Notes: generated by a model not told the origin, from the sequence alone. Shown: positions 1 to 10,744, counted from the stretch's first letter. The stretch is 64,000 bases of DNA from Paraburkholderia sp. BL23I1N1 (GCF_003610295.1 NZ_RAPV01000001.1:6510001-6574000); one strand, 5' to 3'. Program-made: numbers and translations.

Positions 1-1
1 G

Positions 2-310
2 AACCGCGACGATCATCTTCGCAATCACGGCTTCATTCGGGAGCCGTCGGGCTGGCGACTCTCGCCGGCCTTCGATATGAATCCGAACCCGGGCAAGCGC
101 GAACACGCGCTGACGCTGGACGGCATCAGCGCTCTGCCGAGCCTCGAAACCACCATCGAAACCGCCGAGTTTTATCGGCTCGACGACACGCATGCGCGCC
201 GTATAGTCGCGGAAGTTCAAGACGCGGTCGACACATGGCGGGAAGAAGCCACCGCACTGAATCTGTCCAGGCCCGAAATACAGCGAATGGAGCCAGTATT
301 TCAGGTTTGA
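2..310 (+). CDS. HipA-type serine/threonine kinase, C-terminal part (cut by window start)
   Basis: The reading frame is open from base 2 and ends at a TGA at 308-310. It encodes NRDDHLRNHGF followed by LSPAFDMNPNP. These are the catalytic loop (DDHLRN) and the metal-binding SPAFD segment of HipA-family kinases, which phosphorylate translation factors as the toxin half of HipBA modules. Only about 102 C-terminal residues are visible; the N-terminal domain, P-loop and any HipB partner lie outside the window. A start at the internal ATG at 77 would remove the catalytic loop and is not credible. Family membership is fairly sure; toxin activity cannot be judged from this fragment. Confidence 0.8.
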   Translation, partial: NRDDHLRNHGFIREPSGWRLSPAFDMNPNPGKREHALTLDGISALPSLETTIETAEFYRLDDTHARRIVAEVQDAVDTWREEATALNLSRPEIQRMEPVFQV

Positions 311-490
311 TGCCCTCATCGAGCAGCTCCATGTCCGAGGCGTGCCGCTCGGATCCGCCTCCATCGCGCTCGCGTTCCGGCACATCTCCCCCTACCCCTT
401 ATAATCCGGCATGATCCGACTTCCGCACCCTCTCCCCCCGCAATCCGCCGCACCCGGCCGATCGGCCGCCCACCGCTCTCCGGCGGCCGC

Positions 491-1348
491 ATGAAAACAC
501 CCAAACGTCTGCTCCCGCTGGTCGAAGAAGGCCTGATCGACGAAGTCATCTCGCAGTTGATGAGCGGCAAGGAAGCCACCGTTTACGTGGTCCGCAGCGG
601 CGAATCCACGCGTTGCGCGAAGGTCTATAAGGACGCCAAACAGCGCAGTTTCCGCCAGGCCGCGTCCTATCAGCAGGGTCGCAAGGTCAAGAACAGCCGC
701 CAGCAGCGCGCGATGGAAAAAGGCAGCCGCTATGGCCGCGAAGTGCAGGAGCAAGCCTGGCAGAACGCCGAAGTGGACGCGCTGTTCCAGCTCGCCAATG
801 CCGGCGTGCGCGTGCCGCAACCGTTCATCTGCACCGACGGCGTGTTGCTGATGGAATTGGTGACCGATGCGGACGGCGACGTCGCGCCGCGCTTGAACGA
901 TGTCGAGATGACCGAAGCACGCGCGCTCGAATTGCACGCGGTGCTGCTCAACCAGGTGGTGCGCATGCTGTGCGCCGGCATGATTCACGGCGACCTGTCC
1001 GAATACAACATCCTGCTCGCGGCAGACGGCCCGGTGATCATCGACCTGCCGCAAGCGGTGGATGCCGCCGGCAATCTGGAAGCGCCGGCCATGCTGGAGC
1101 GCGACGTGAACAACCTCGCCACGTATTTCGGCCGCTTCGCGCCCGCGCTGCTCGACACGAGCTACGGCAAAGAAATCTGGTCGCTGTACGAAGCGGGCGC
1201 TTTGCACGTGGATGCCGAATTGACCGGCCGTGTCGAACTGGACACCACGCCGATCGATCTCGAAGGCGTGCTGCAGGAACTCGAAGACACCCGCCTCGAC
1301 GAAGAAGCGCGCCTGCGCTACGAACAGTCACTGCGCAGCGGGACGTAA
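491..1348 (+). CDS. RIO-type serine/threonine protein kinase
   Basis: A 285-residue RIO1-like kinase. Visible motifs are the flexible P-loop equivalent SGKEATVY (residues 25-32), the ATP lysine in CAKVYK (K44), the catalytic loop HGDLSEYN (166-173, with D168 and N173) and the metal-binding IIDLPQ (183-188, D185). The complete catalytic set predicts an active kinase. RIO kinases act in ribosome maturation in archaea and eukaryotes; the role of bacterial copies is poorly defined. The gene stands alone, 180 bp after the HipA fragment, in a stretch with no other gene, and no strong Shine-Dalgarno precedes the ATG. The last 70 residues are acidic. Confidence 0.88.
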   Translation: MKTPKRLLPLVEEGLIDEVISQLMSGKEATVYVVRSGESTRCAKVYKDAKQRSFRQAASYQQGRKVKNSRQQRAMEKGSRYGREVQEQAWQNAEVDALFQLANAGVRVPQPFICTDGVLLMELVTDADGDVAPRLNDVEMTEARALELHAVLLNQVVRMLCAGMIHGDLSEYNILLAADGPVIIDLPQAVDAAGNLEAPAMLERDVNNLATYFGRFAPALLDTSYGKEIWSLYEAGALHVDAELTGRVELDTTPIDLEGVLQELEDTRLDEEARLRYEQSLRSGT

Positions 1349-1411
1349 GCAAAACATAAGCAGAACATAAGCGGCACCTGCACGTCCACGCCGCACCGCT
1401 TCGAGAAGCGG

Positions 1412-2473
1412 CTAGGACGCGCTGCTGAGACTGGCCGCCGACACCTTGATCGACGAAGCCGCCACGCCCGGCGCCGGCCCCACCGACTCCCGCATCGTCA
1501 CGCTCACCGGAAACTCGCGGAAAATTTCCCACGAGGTCCGGTAGCACTGATTGACCAGCCAGCGCACGGCATTTTGCGTCAACTCCGCCGTCGGGATATG
1601 CACCGAGGTAAGTCCGGGCGCGGCATAGGCGGCCGAATAATCATCGTCATAGCCAATCACGGACACTTCGTCCGGTACGGCAATGCCCGCCTGATGAAAG
1701 CGCGCCAGCGCGCTCACCGCCATCGTGTCGTTCGCGCAAAAGAGCCCGGTGAAACGCCGCTTCGAATCGAGCAACTGCTGCGCGGCAGCGTAGCCGCCTT
1801 CCGGCGAGAAGTCCGATTCGATCAGCTTGACGTCCTCGCGTGCAATGCCCTCGCGCAACAGTTCGGCAAAGAAGCCTCCGAGCCGGGCCTGATTGTCCGA
1901 CGCGCTGAACGGCCCGGATATCACCGCGATCTCCCGATGCCCGTGATCGAGCAGCGTACGTGCAGCCAGTTCACCGCCGCGCCGATGATCCGCGCAAAAC
2001 GAGGCCTCCGGCAACTGATCGAACGCTCGATTCAGAAACACCATCTTCGGATGCATGTGATGCAGCATGTCCAGATCTTCGTCGTGCAGATCGTGGCTGA
2101 TCACCACCACGCCGTCGCAATCGCGGCCGATCAGAAAGCGCACCGCTTCCATGGCCTGCTCGCGCGGCGACACTTCCCCGCACCCCGTCGCCACCACCAC
2201 GTGACGGCGTACCGCACGCAACTCCGCGTCAGTCTGCTTGAGAATCGTGCCATAGTAGGAGCCGAAGAAAGTCGGCACGAAAATGCCGATGATGCCGAGC
2301 GATTGCGTCGCCATTGCGCGGCCGATCGACGACGGCCGGAAATTCAGCGCTTCGATAGCGGCCTTCACGCGCGCGGCGGCATCGGCGGAAATGGGTCCCT
2401 TGCCGGAAATGGCTCGCGACGCAGTCGACATGCCGACGCCGGCCAGTGCCGCGACATCTTTGAGTGTTGCCAC
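1412..2473 (-). CDS. LacI-family transcriptional repressor of the beta-glucoside operon
   Basis: A LacI/GalR-type regulator of 353 residues when started at the GTG at 2473, which has GGAG eight bases upstream and gives the classic MATLKDVAALAGV start; a TTG ten codons earlier is less likely. The N-terminus is the HTH that binds a palindromic operator (MSTASRAISG recognition region), followed by a periplasmic-binding-protein-like effector domain. It is the last gene of the minus-strand operon that begins with the GH1 enzyme, 19 bp after the ATPase if the upstream TTG is used. It probably represses its own operon through the palindrome at 8378-8393, with a beta-glucoside or cellobiose-derived inducer. 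The effector is inferred from neighbours only. Confidence 0.9.
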   Translation of the reverse strand: MATLKDVAALAGVGMSTASRAISGKGPISADAAARVKAAIEALNFRPSSIGRAMATQSLGIIGIFVPTFFGSYYGTILKQTDAELRAVRRHVVVATGCGEVSPREQAMEAVRFLIGRDCDGVVVISHDLHDEDLDMLHHMHPKMVFLNRAFDQLPEASFCADHRRGGELAARTLLDHGHREIAVISGPFSASDNQARLGGFFAELLREGIAREDVKLIESDFSPEGGYAAAQQLLDSKRRFTGLFCANDTMAVSALARFHQAGIAVPDEVSVIGYDDDYSAAYAAPGLTSVHIPTAELTQNAVRWLVNQCYRTSWEIFREFPVSVTMRESVGPAPGVAASSIKVSAASLSSAS

Positions 2474-2521
2474 GCGGTTCTCCGTCAAGCCCGTTGTAGT
2501 CAACGACGCCGCGTCCCGCCC

Positions 2522-3724
2522 CTATAGACGCGCACCGCCTTCTTCCTCGAACAGCGAAATATGCGCACAATCGAACGAGAACGCCGCACCATCCCCTATC
2601 GCCACCGGCGTTTTTGTCTGATCGATCGACGCGATTTGCACTCCATGATAGTCGAGCCAGATGACACGGTGGTTTCCCATCGGCTCGACCAAAGAAATAG
2701 TCGCCCCCTGGTTTATTGTCGTGCTTGGGCCCTCGCCTACGCGCACGTCTTCGGCCCGCACACCTAGTACACAAGGCAGACGATCCGCCGGCAGGTTTTT
2801 GAAAGGATAGTGCGACACGTCGAGCCGCAAATGCGCTGTGCAAAAGTGGTGCGAACCGTCACGTGTCTCAAGCGTGCCCTTGAGCAGATTCATCGCGGGC
2901 GAACCCAGAAACGTCGCGACAAACAGATTGTTCGGCCGCGCATAGACTTCGGCCGGCGTACCGAACTGCTGGATCACGCCGCCGCGCATCACCGCCATGC
3001 GCGAGGCGAGCGTCATGGCCTCCACCTGGTCGTGGGTCACGTAGATCATCGTCGCGCCCAGACGCTGGTGCAGTTGCTTGAGTTCGCGACGCAATTCGGT
3101 GCGCAATTTGGCGTCGAGATTCGAGAGCGGCTCGTCGAACAGGAACACGTCGGCCTCGCGCACGATCGCGCGACCGATCGCCACGCGCTGCCGTTGCCCG
3201 CCGGAGAGTTGCGCCGGTTTGCGCTTGAGCAGCGGTCCGAGTTGCAGCATCTCGGAGGCGCGCGCTACGCGCCGCTCGATTTCCGCCTTGGGCGTGCCGT
3301 TGATGCGCAACGCAAACGACAGATTGCGCTCGACACTCATGGTCGGATATAACGCGTACGACTGAAACACCAGCGCGATACGGCGATCTTTCGGATCGGC
3401 CCAGGTCATGTCTTCGCCGGCAATTTCGATGCTGCCGTCGGTCACGTCGATCAGGCCGGCAATGCTGTGCAGTAAGGTGGATTTGCCGCAACCTGAAGGT
3501 CCGAGCAACACCACGAATTCACCCGCTCGCACGTCGAGATCGAGATTCTCGATCACGGTATTCGCGCCGAGCTGGATCTTCAGATTGCGCACCGATACGT
3601 TGGCAGGATGCGACAAACCCGCCGCATCCGCCACGTCGCCGGCGTTAGCGACATCCGCTGCATTTGCCGTCGTGCCCGCCGTCATATCGGCTACCGCATT
3701 TGCCAGATTAGCCAGGTTCGTCAT
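2522..3724 (-). CDS. Sugar ABC transporter ATPase (MalK/UgpC type)
   Basis: A 400-residue ATP-binding subunit of a carbohydrate importer. Walker A is GPSGCGKST (75-83), the signature LSGGQRQR (173-180) and Walker B VFLFDEP (193-199), with the H-loop in YVTHDQVEAM. The C-terminal third is the MalK-like regulatory TOBE/OB region. Residues 1-40 are an Ala/Asn/Asp-rich extension rich in NAAD and DVAN-like repeats that is not part of the usual family; an internal start close to NVSVRNLKIQL would give a standard-length protein, but the ATG at 3724 is preceded by AAGGGATAAGG and is kept. It lies 15 bp after the second permease gene. Confidence 0.92.
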   Translation of the reverse strand: MTNLANLANAVADMTAGTTANAADVANAGDVADAAGLSHPANVSVRNLKIQLGANTVIENLDLDVRAGEFVVLLGPSGCGKSTLLHSIAGLIDVTDGSIEIAGEDMTWADPKDRRIALVFQSYALYPTMSVERNLSFALRINGTPKAEIERRVARASEMLQLGPLLKRKPAQLSGGQRQRVAIGRAIVREADVFLFDEPLSNLDAKLRTELRRELKQLHQRLGATMIYVTHDQVEAMTLASRMAVMRGGVIQQFGTPAEVYARPNNLFVATFLGSPAMNLLKGTLETRDGSHHFCTAHLRLDVSHYPFKNLPADRLPCVLGVRAEDVRVGEGPSTTINQGATISLVEPMGNHRVIWLDYHGVQIASIDQTKTPVAIGDGAAFSFDCAHISLFEEEGGARL

Positions 3725-3739
3725 GCCTTATCCCTTGAT

Positions 3740-4651
3740 CTATCCCTTCACGGCGCCGGACGCAATGCCACGCACAAACCAGCGGCCCGAAATGAAATAG
3801 ACTGCCAGCGGCACCATGGAGGTGAGAATGGTCGCCGCCATATTCACGTTATAGAGCCGCTCGCCAGTCGTCGTGTTGATGATGTTGTTCAATTGCACCG
3901 TCATCGGCAGGTTTTTCGTGCCGGCGAACACCAGGCCGAGAATGAAATCGTTCCAGATGCCCGTCACCTGCATGATGACCGCGACGACGATGATCGGCGT
4001 GGACATCGGCAACATCAGTTGCAAAAAAATGCGCCAGAAACCGCCGCCGTCAATGCGCGCCGCCTTGAACAGCTCCTGCGGAATCGACGCGTAATAGTTG
4101 CGAAACAGCAGCGTCATCACCGGCATGCCGAAGATGGTGTGAATCACCACGATGCCCGGCAACGAACTGAACAGGTGCACGCTCGCGAGTACGCGCACGA
4201 GCGGATAGACCATCACCTGCACGGGAATAAAGGCGCCCATCAGCAGCACGCCGAACAGCAGCCCGGCCCCGCGCGGCCGCCAGAACGAGAGCGCATAGCC
4301 GTTCACCGCGCCAATCGCGATCGACAACACCGTGCTGGGCACGACGATCCGCACCGAATTCCAGAAGCCGACCCGGATGCCGTTGCAATCGAGCCCCGTA
4401 CACGCGGATTGCCACGCGGCGCTCCATGCGTCGAGTGTGAAATGCGCCGGGAAAGCGAGCAGATTGCCGAGGCGAATCTCGCTCATCGGCTTGACCGACG
4501 TGACGAGCATCACATACAACGGCAACAGGAAGAACAACGCAGCGGTCAGGAGAAATGCGTACACACCCACGCGTGCGGGTGTAAAAGCGCGGCGGCCCCG
4601 GCGGCTGCGATTGGGCGTGCCGCCATTCAGAGGAGGACTGAGCGTGTTCAT
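3740..4651 (-). CDS. Sugar ABC transporter permease, second subunit (MalG type)
   Basis: An inner-membrane permease of 303 residues. It has about six hydrophobic segments and the EAA-type cytoplasmic loop that contacts the ATPase (ELFKAARIDGGGFWRIF). The start is the ATG whose A is shared with the TGA stop of the preceding permease (TGATG at 4649-4653), showing translational coupling. A longer open frame upstream of this point runs over the first permease and is not used. It pairs with the first permease to form the channel of a CUT1-type importer for glucose, mannose or gluco-oligosaccharides. Confidence 0.93.
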   Translation of the reverse strand: MNTLSPPLNGGTPNRSRRGRRAFTPARVGVYAFLLTAALFFLLPLYVMLVTSVKPMSEIRLGNLLAFPAHFTLDAWSAAWQSACTGLDCNGIRVGFWNSVRIVVPSTVLSIAIGAVNGYALSFWRPRGAGLLFGVLLMGAFIPVQVMVYPLVRVLASVHLFSSLPGIVVIHTIFGMPVMTLLFRNYYASIPQELFKAARIDGGGFWRIFLQLMLPMSTPIIVVAVIMQVTGIWNDFILGLVFAGTKNLPMTVQLNNIINTTTGERLYNVNMAATILTSMVPLAVYFISGRWFVRGIASGAVKG

Positions 4652-5595
4652 CACACGTCCTTGCGCAACGCAGCGCGGCTGCGGGCATAGAAGAACGGCG
4701 CGAGAATCGCCAGCACCGTGGCCAGCAACACGATCGACGCGGCCGACGCGAGCCCGATATTGGCGCGGCCAAACAGGTAATCCATGATGAACTTCGTGGG
4801 CACTTCGCTCGCCGTGCCGGGGCCGCCTTGCGTCATGGCAACCACGGCGTCGAAGAGCTTCACGACCATCACGAAGAGCAGCACGAAAGCCGTGGACATG
4901 GAAGGCCCGAGCATCGGCACAACGATGCTCGCATACACGCGCCAACGCGGAATCCCGTCGATACGCGCGGCTTTCCACAGCTCGTCGTCGATACCGCGCA
5001 AGCCGGCCAGCAGCAGTGCCATCACGAGGCCGGACGCCTGCCACACCGTCGCGATGACGATGGTGTAAATCACCCAGTCCTGATCGACGATCCAGTCGAA
5101 ACGCGCATGCGCGAAGCCAAGCTTGTGCAATACGGCCTGCGCGCCCAGCTCAGGGTTCAGAATCCACTGCCAGACCAGACCCGTTGCGACAAACGACATC
5201 GCATACGGGTAAAGAAACACCGTGCGCAACACGCCTTCGGCCACCACGCGCTGATCGATAAAGATCGCCAGCAGCAAACCGATCACCATGCACACCACAA
5301 TGAAGCACGCACCGTAGATCACGATGTTTTGCAGCGACAACAACCAGCGGTCGTTGTTAAACAGCCGCGTGTATTGCGTGAGGCCCGCGAAGTCGCCGGA
5401 AGGAAACGTGCGCGAGTTGCTGACGGACACGCGCGCGGTCCAGATCATCGTGCCGAGATACGCGAACACGACGGTCAGGACCATCGGCAGCAACGCCACC
5501 CATGCCGCTATCGGCAAGCGCTTGCCTAGCGGCTTCTTTTTCAGCGGCCTCTTGCGAGGCCTGGTGTCCGCGGTCGGCAGCTTGAGCGCGTGCAT
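4651..5595 (-). CDS. Sugar ABC transporter permease, first subunit (MalF type)
   Basis: A 314-residue inner-membrane permease with a basic N-terminus (KRPLKKKPLGKR) followed by six predicted membrane segments. The EAA loop ELWKAARIDGIPRWRVY is present near residue 205. Its stop overlaps the start of the next permease by one base. It follows the binding-protein gene by 9 bp. Together with the neighbouring permease, binding protein and ATPase it forms a complete CUT1-class sugar importer. The substrate is inferred from the co-transcribed GH1 glucosidase rather than from the permease sequence. Confidence 0.93.
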   Translation of the reverse strand: MHALKLPTADTRPRKRPLKKKPLGKRLPIAAWVALLPMVLTVVFAYLGTMIWTARVSVSNSRTFPSGDFAGLTQYTRLFNNDRWLLSLQNIVIYGACFIVVCMVIGLLLAIFIDQRVVAEGVLRTVFLYPYAMSFVATGLVWQWILNPELGAQAVLHKLGFAHARFDWIVDQDWVIYTIVIATVWQASGLVMALLLAGLRGIDDELWKAARIDGIPRWRVYASIVVPMLGPSMSTAFVLLFVMVVKLFDAVVAMTQGGPGTASEVPTKFIMDYLFGRANIGLASAASIVLLATVLAILAPFFYARSRAALRKDV

Positions 5596-5604
5596 GGCGA
5601 ACGC

Positions 5605-6843
5605 CTAGCTCTTCAACGCACTGGCAAACGCCTTCTGCGCATCGTCGACCGACTGGTTCTTGTTCCAGAAGTTCGTGATGACGTCGATCAACGCGCCCTG
5701 GGTGTCGGGTGTGAGCAGCATTTCCGGATTCGGCAACTGACGCGACTTGTCCTTCATGATCGCAATGCCCTCCTTCGCGCAGATGTCGAGACTGCTCGCG
5801 TCCACGTCGGGTCGAATCGGAATCGACCCTTTCTTCGCGCTGAATGCGACTTGCGCGGCCGGCGAGGTCATTACCGTGGCAAGCAGATTCTGCGCCTTGA
5901 TCGCGTTGGCGTTGTCGGTTTTCGGAAACACGAATACGTCGCCCGCGACCAGGTACGGTGAGTGCGGACCGAAGCCCGGGAAGCAGCCGAAGTCCTTGCC
6001 GGCCGTCTGGTTGGCCGCCGAGAATTCGCCCTTGGCCCAGTCGCCCATGATCTGTACGCCCGCTTTGCCGGAAATCACCAGCGCGGTGGCATCGTTCCAG
6101 TTGCGGCCAGGCGAGCCCGGGTCGACGAAGTCATGCAAGCGCTTGAACGACGCGAGCACCTTCTTGAACGCATCCGACTTGACCGCGTTCTGGTCGCGAT
6201 CGCGGTACACCTTCAGATAAAGATCGGGACCGCCGACGTCGGCGAAAACCGCGTCGAACGTGATCTTTTCTTGCCACGGTTGACCGCCGAGTGCGAGCGG
6301 AATCACACCCGCGGCCTTCAGCTTGCCGAGATCGGCGAGGAATTCATCGTAGCTCTTCGGCTCAGCGGCAATGCCGGCCTTCTGGAACACCGGCTTCGAG
6401 TAGAAGAACCAGGCCGGCATGTGAATATCGACCGGCGCGGCATAGTAATGGCCCTTCACCCTGATGCTCTCGATGATCGACTGCGGGAACACGCTGTTCC
6501 AGTTTTCTTTCGCGGCAACGTCGTCGACGTTGTTCAGCAGCCCCTGATCGATCAGGTCGTGAAACTGCTTGGAGGTATTGAACTGCGCGGCGGTGGGTGG
6601 ATCGCCGCCGACGATCCGGTTGATCGCGGTGGAGCGCGCCTGATCGGCGCCGGCCACCGCGTTGTCGACCCACTGGCCGCCGGCCTTGTTATACGCATCG
6701 GCGAACTGGCGGATCGCGGCCGACTCGCCGCCCGAGGTCCACCAGTGAATCACGTTGGCCTTGAGCGGCTCCGCATGCGCGGCGACGCCATATAACGTCA
6801 GCGCCGCAACCGCACTCGCCGCGATCATTTTTCTGCTGTTCAT
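5605..6843 (-). CDS. Extracellular sugar-binding protein of the ABC transporter
   Basis: A periplasmic solute-binding protein of 412 residues with a signal peptide (MNSRKMIAASAVAALTLYG, predicted cleavage after AHA near residue 24). The mature start, ANVIHWWTSGGESAAIRQFAD, and the later MGDWAKGEF are typical of the glucose/mannose-type family 1 binding proteins. The ATG has ACAGGAGAC just upstream. It is placed between the GH1 gene and the permeases, as expected for the most abundant component of the system. It likely delivers beta-linked gluco-oligosaccharides or glucose to the permeases. Confidence 0.93.
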   Translation of the reverse strand: MNSRKMIAASAVAALTLYGVAAHAEPLKANVIHWWTSGGESAAIRQFADAYNKAGGQWVDNAVAGADQARSTAINRIVGGDPPTAAQFNTSKQFHDLIDQGLLNNVDDVAAKENWNSVFPQSIIESIRVKGHYYAAPVDIHMPAWFFYSKPVFQKAGIAAEPKSYDEFLADLGKLKAAGVIPLALGGQPWQEKITFDAVFADVGGPDLYLKVYRDRDQNAVKSDAFKKVLASFKRLHDFVDPGSPGRNWNDATALVISGKAGVQIMGDWAKGEFSAANQTAGKDFGCFPGFGPHSPYLVAGDVFVFPKTDNANAIKAQNLLATVMTSPAAQVAFSAKKGSIPIRPDVDASSLDICAKEGIAIMKDKSRQLPNPEMLLTPDTQGALIDVITNFWNKNQSVDDAQKAFASALKS

Positions 6844-6889
6844 TCCGTCTCCTGTGTCGACCAGCTTCCCCTGCCGTTATACCCGTGCC

Positions 6890-8293
<1,404 letters not shown>

Positions 8294-8370
8294 GGATTCT
8301 CTCCTGCGCTGAGGCCGTTGAACCGGGTACGGCGGGAGTCGATGTGGACGCTAGCTGGAAACCACTTGAA

Positions 8371-8400
8371 AGTTATAGTGGAAGCGCTTCCACACAGACC
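8371..8400 (-). promoter_or_regulatory. Promoter and LacI-type operator of the beta-glucoside operon
   Basis: GTGGAAGCGCTTCCAC at 8378-8393 is a perfect 16-bp palindrome of the LacI-family class with a central CG. Directly downstream on the minus strand, TATAACT (8377-8371) makes a good -10 element, so a repressor on the palindrome would sit in the -35/-10 spacer and block RNA polymerase. The -35 region (8395-8400) is weak. The first gene starts 78 bases further on and the last gene of the operon is a LacI repressor, which suggests autoregulation. Confidence 0.8.
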
Positions 8401-8462
8401 AGCGAACGATAGCAGTGGCGGATTCACCGCAGCAATCAGGGTTTGTATGGAGAACTGACTGG

Positions 8463-8492
8463 CATGCGCGGCGCTGTCATGCGCCGCGCATG
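8463..8492 (-). terminator. GC-rich hairpin after the DUF2252 gene
   Basis: CATGCGCGGCG and its exact complement flank an 8-base loop, giving an 11-bp stem 44 bases after the likely original stop of the DUF2252 gene. There is no T tract on either strand, so it may be a weak or Rho-assisted terminator separating that gene from the glucoside operon. Confidence 0.4.
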
Positions 8493-8596
8493 GGGTGATA
8501 CGTGGATCACCTGAGTTGCTAAGGTGCGGCTAACCTCAAGACTTCGCCGGCAGATCGAACGCACCACCGTCATAAGCTTCGCAATACGCTTTCCAA

Positions 8597-9751
8597 TCAG
8601 CGTTCACCTGCGCCTCGCATTGCGTCGCGAGGTCGATCAACGGCAACTGCCCAATCTTTACGATTGCCGAACGCAATCAATTCGTCTGCAATCGACGACT
8701 TCTGCCGGCCGCCGCTGCGCAGTTGCCCCCACGCACTCAATTCGGCCATGCTGTTGATCACTGCTTCGAGCCGCGACAGCTTGCCGTTCCAGTCGCTCAA
8801 CGCCACGCGGTCTTCCGAAGGCTGCAAGCTGCGCAGCACATACGAGCGCTGATTGAATTCGACCGCATGCAAGAACGCCTGGGATACCGCCTGATTGCGC
8901 CGTTGAATTTCAACCACGCGCTGCGCCTCGCTGTCCCACTTCGGTTGCGGCGTGCGAACATGCGGCGTCACCGAAGAAGGCAACGCCTCCTTCAGGTCGA
9001 TCAGATAATTGCCATCCGGTGAGCCTTTGCCTTCGATTAGGATCACGTAGCGGTCCACACCCAGGCTGCCGGTGCCGGCAATCCGCCGCGCCACGTCGAC
9101 GATGCGATAGAAGTCCGGATTGGGTTGACTGGCGGCGAACTGATGCATGAACGCGGTGACGTCGGCGCGCGCCTTGTCACTGACCGCGAGCGCTTTTTTA
9201 CCGTCCACTTTAAGCACGCGGGTCTTGCCCTCGAGCGTGGTGCGACGGTCGAGATACGCGGTGCGCGTGCGGCTCGCCAGTACGTCGAACAGATCGCGCA
9301 CCATGCCGACTGAGGTCTCCGCTTCGATCCAGCGCGATTTGCCGAAGGCGAGCGCCGCGCTATACGCATCGACCGCAGTGTGGCAGAGCGCCAGTGCCTC
9401 CGCACGGCTCAGCTTGAGATCGCTCGCGCCGATCAGCACGCTCGTGAGCAACCGCACCAGTTCGTAGAGACTCGGCGCGAGGCAGGCTTCATCGAAATCG
9501 TTGTTGTCGAAATAGACGAGGCGGTTGTCGCCCTTGTAGCTGCCGAAATTTTCCAGATGCATATCGCCGCAAATCCACACCGGCGGCGCATCGTCGAGCA
9601 CCTTGTCGCGCGGCAAGCGCGCGTAAAACAAATGACACGCGCCGCGCAGAAACACGAACGGCGAGCCGCGCATGAGCTTGTATTTCATCGCGAGCCGTTC
9701 AGGATCGCGACCGGTATTGAAGCTTGTGATGATCTTTGCAATATCGGACAT
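8597..9751 (-). CDS. DUF2252 family protein with a 3' frameshift
   Basis: A cytoplasmic protein of the DUF2252 family, distantly kinase-like and of unknown function. CGDMHLENFG (residues 61-70) and FDNNDFDEA (81-89) are the conserved GDxHxxN and DxND motifs. The ATG at 9751 (MSDIAKIITSF) has AAGGAAAA upstream and is preferred to one eight codons earlier. The frame ends at 8597 with an atypical tail (RPRDAMRGAGER). In another frame the same DNA continues to a TGA at 8536 and encodes LIDLATQCEAQVNADW, then ends LPAKS. That reads like the natural C-terminus, so a one-base shift near 8655-8665 has replaced about 35 residues. Mutation and sequencing error cannot be told apart here. Confidence 0.8.
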   Translation of the reverse strand: MSDIAKIITSFNTGRDPERLAMKYKLMRGSPFVFLRGACHLFYARLPRDKVLDDAPPVWICGDMHLENFGSYKGDNRLVYFDNNDFDEACLAPSLYELVRLLTSVLIGASDLKLSRAEALALCHTAVDAYSAALAFGKSRWIEAETSVGMVRDLFDVLASRTRTAYLDRRTTLEGKTRVLKVDGKKALAVSDKARADVTAFMHQFAASQPNPDFYRIVDVARRIAGTGSLGVDRYVILIEGKGSPDGNYLIDLKEALPSSVTPHVRTPQPKWDSEAQRVVEIQRRNQAVSQAFLHAVEFNQRSYVLRSLQPSEDRVALSDWNGKLSRLEAVINSMAELSAWGQLRSGGRQKSSIADELIAFGNRKDWAVAVDRPRDAMRGAGER

Positions 9752-9814
9752 GGGTTTTCCTTTCATGCGGCTCAATGGACTTCAACACGGCTTCAACGCG
9801 GGTTCAGTACGGGT

Positions 9815-10582
9815 TCAATTCGAGCCGAACGAAGCCGCGAGTGCATGAAGATTGAGCGGTTTCACACGAATCACACCGCCGCGCGGACTGTCGATATCGG
9901 CAACCAGCATAAACGACAGCGACACGATCAGCGGAACGATCACCAATAATCCGGCTCCTGCTTTCAATCCCCGTGCTCCATAGCCGACCAGCACGTTGGC
10001 GCACACCGCAATCAGCGTCATCAGCGTCCACGCCGCGACGGGAATGCGATTCCACCACGCGGCCTGCGTGTAACCCTGCGTATTGAGCACGTCGTTCATG
10101 CCGGCGACAGCGAGTGCGGCGACCGGCGTGGGCTGCGCGGCGACGGCGTTCTTCACGGTCGACCACATCGCGTTCTGCAGGCGCGATGTCTCGGCATTGA
10201 CCCGGGCGAGTTCGTCGGCGTCGCGCGTCGTGTAGAACAGCACGCGTTCATCCAGATATTTTTTCAGCAAGCCGCGCACGGTCGCCGCATCGGCGGCGGG
10301 CAACAGATCGGCGCGAACGTATTCGGTGCCGATCGCGTTCGCCTCTTCTTCCTCGTAGTTCTTGCGTTGATCGTAGCGGCCTACCGCCATCGAAAAAGTG
10401 AAACCGATGATCAGCGCGAGCAACGTTAGCGTGGCGGCCTGAATCACGCTGAAGTCGTCGCGTGCATCCTCGTCGATCTTTCTGAATTTCCGCAGCACGG
10501 ACGCGCCAAGGCGCGCCGACAACCACATCACGACGAAGAAGAAAATGAATACGATTCCCGGATAGTTAAGGATGTTTTGCAT
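9815..10582 (-). CDS. DUF4239-type integral membrane protein
   Basis: A 255-residue membrane protein with two hydrophobic segments near the N-terminus (residues 8-25 and about 47-67), a soluble helical middle rich in charged residues, and two segments near the C-terminus (about 185-230). This two-plus-two layout and GFTFSMAVGRYDQRK after the second helix fit the DUF4239 family, which is distantly bestrophin-like and uncharacterised. It stands 63 bp downstream of the next gene's start region in the same direction and shares no clear operon partner. Function is not assigned. Confidence 0.75.
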   Translation of the reverse strand: MQNILNYPGIVFIFFFVVMWLSARLGASVLRKFRKIDEDARDDFSVIQAATLTLLALIIGFTFSMAVGRYDQRKNYEEEEANAIGTEYVRADLLPAADAATVRGLLKKYLDERVLFYTTRDADELARVNAETSRLQNAMWSTVKNAVAAQPTPVAALAVAGMNDVLNTQGYTQAAWWNRIPVAAWTLMTLIAVCANVLVGYGARGLKAGAGLLVIVPLIVSLSFMLVADIDSPRGGVIRVKPLNLHALAASFGSN

Positions 10583-10744
10583 GAGCGGGCGTTGTTCTTA
10601 TCAGGGTTTTGTGAGCGGGAACACTTTGAACGATGTCTGACGATGGTAAAACGTGCACAGCCACTGCATCATAAAAGACGCAGCGCGGATGGGGAAGCAT
10701 GCGGGCGAAGCTGAACAGGCGCGTGGCCGGTAGCCTCGCGTCCG

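Noticed and set aside
3608..4690. A long plus-strand frame (360 codons) across the permease genes
   Set aside because: It lies antisense to the permease genes, is rich in His, Arg and Gln and has no ribosome site. Frames like this are expected opposite GC-rich genes.
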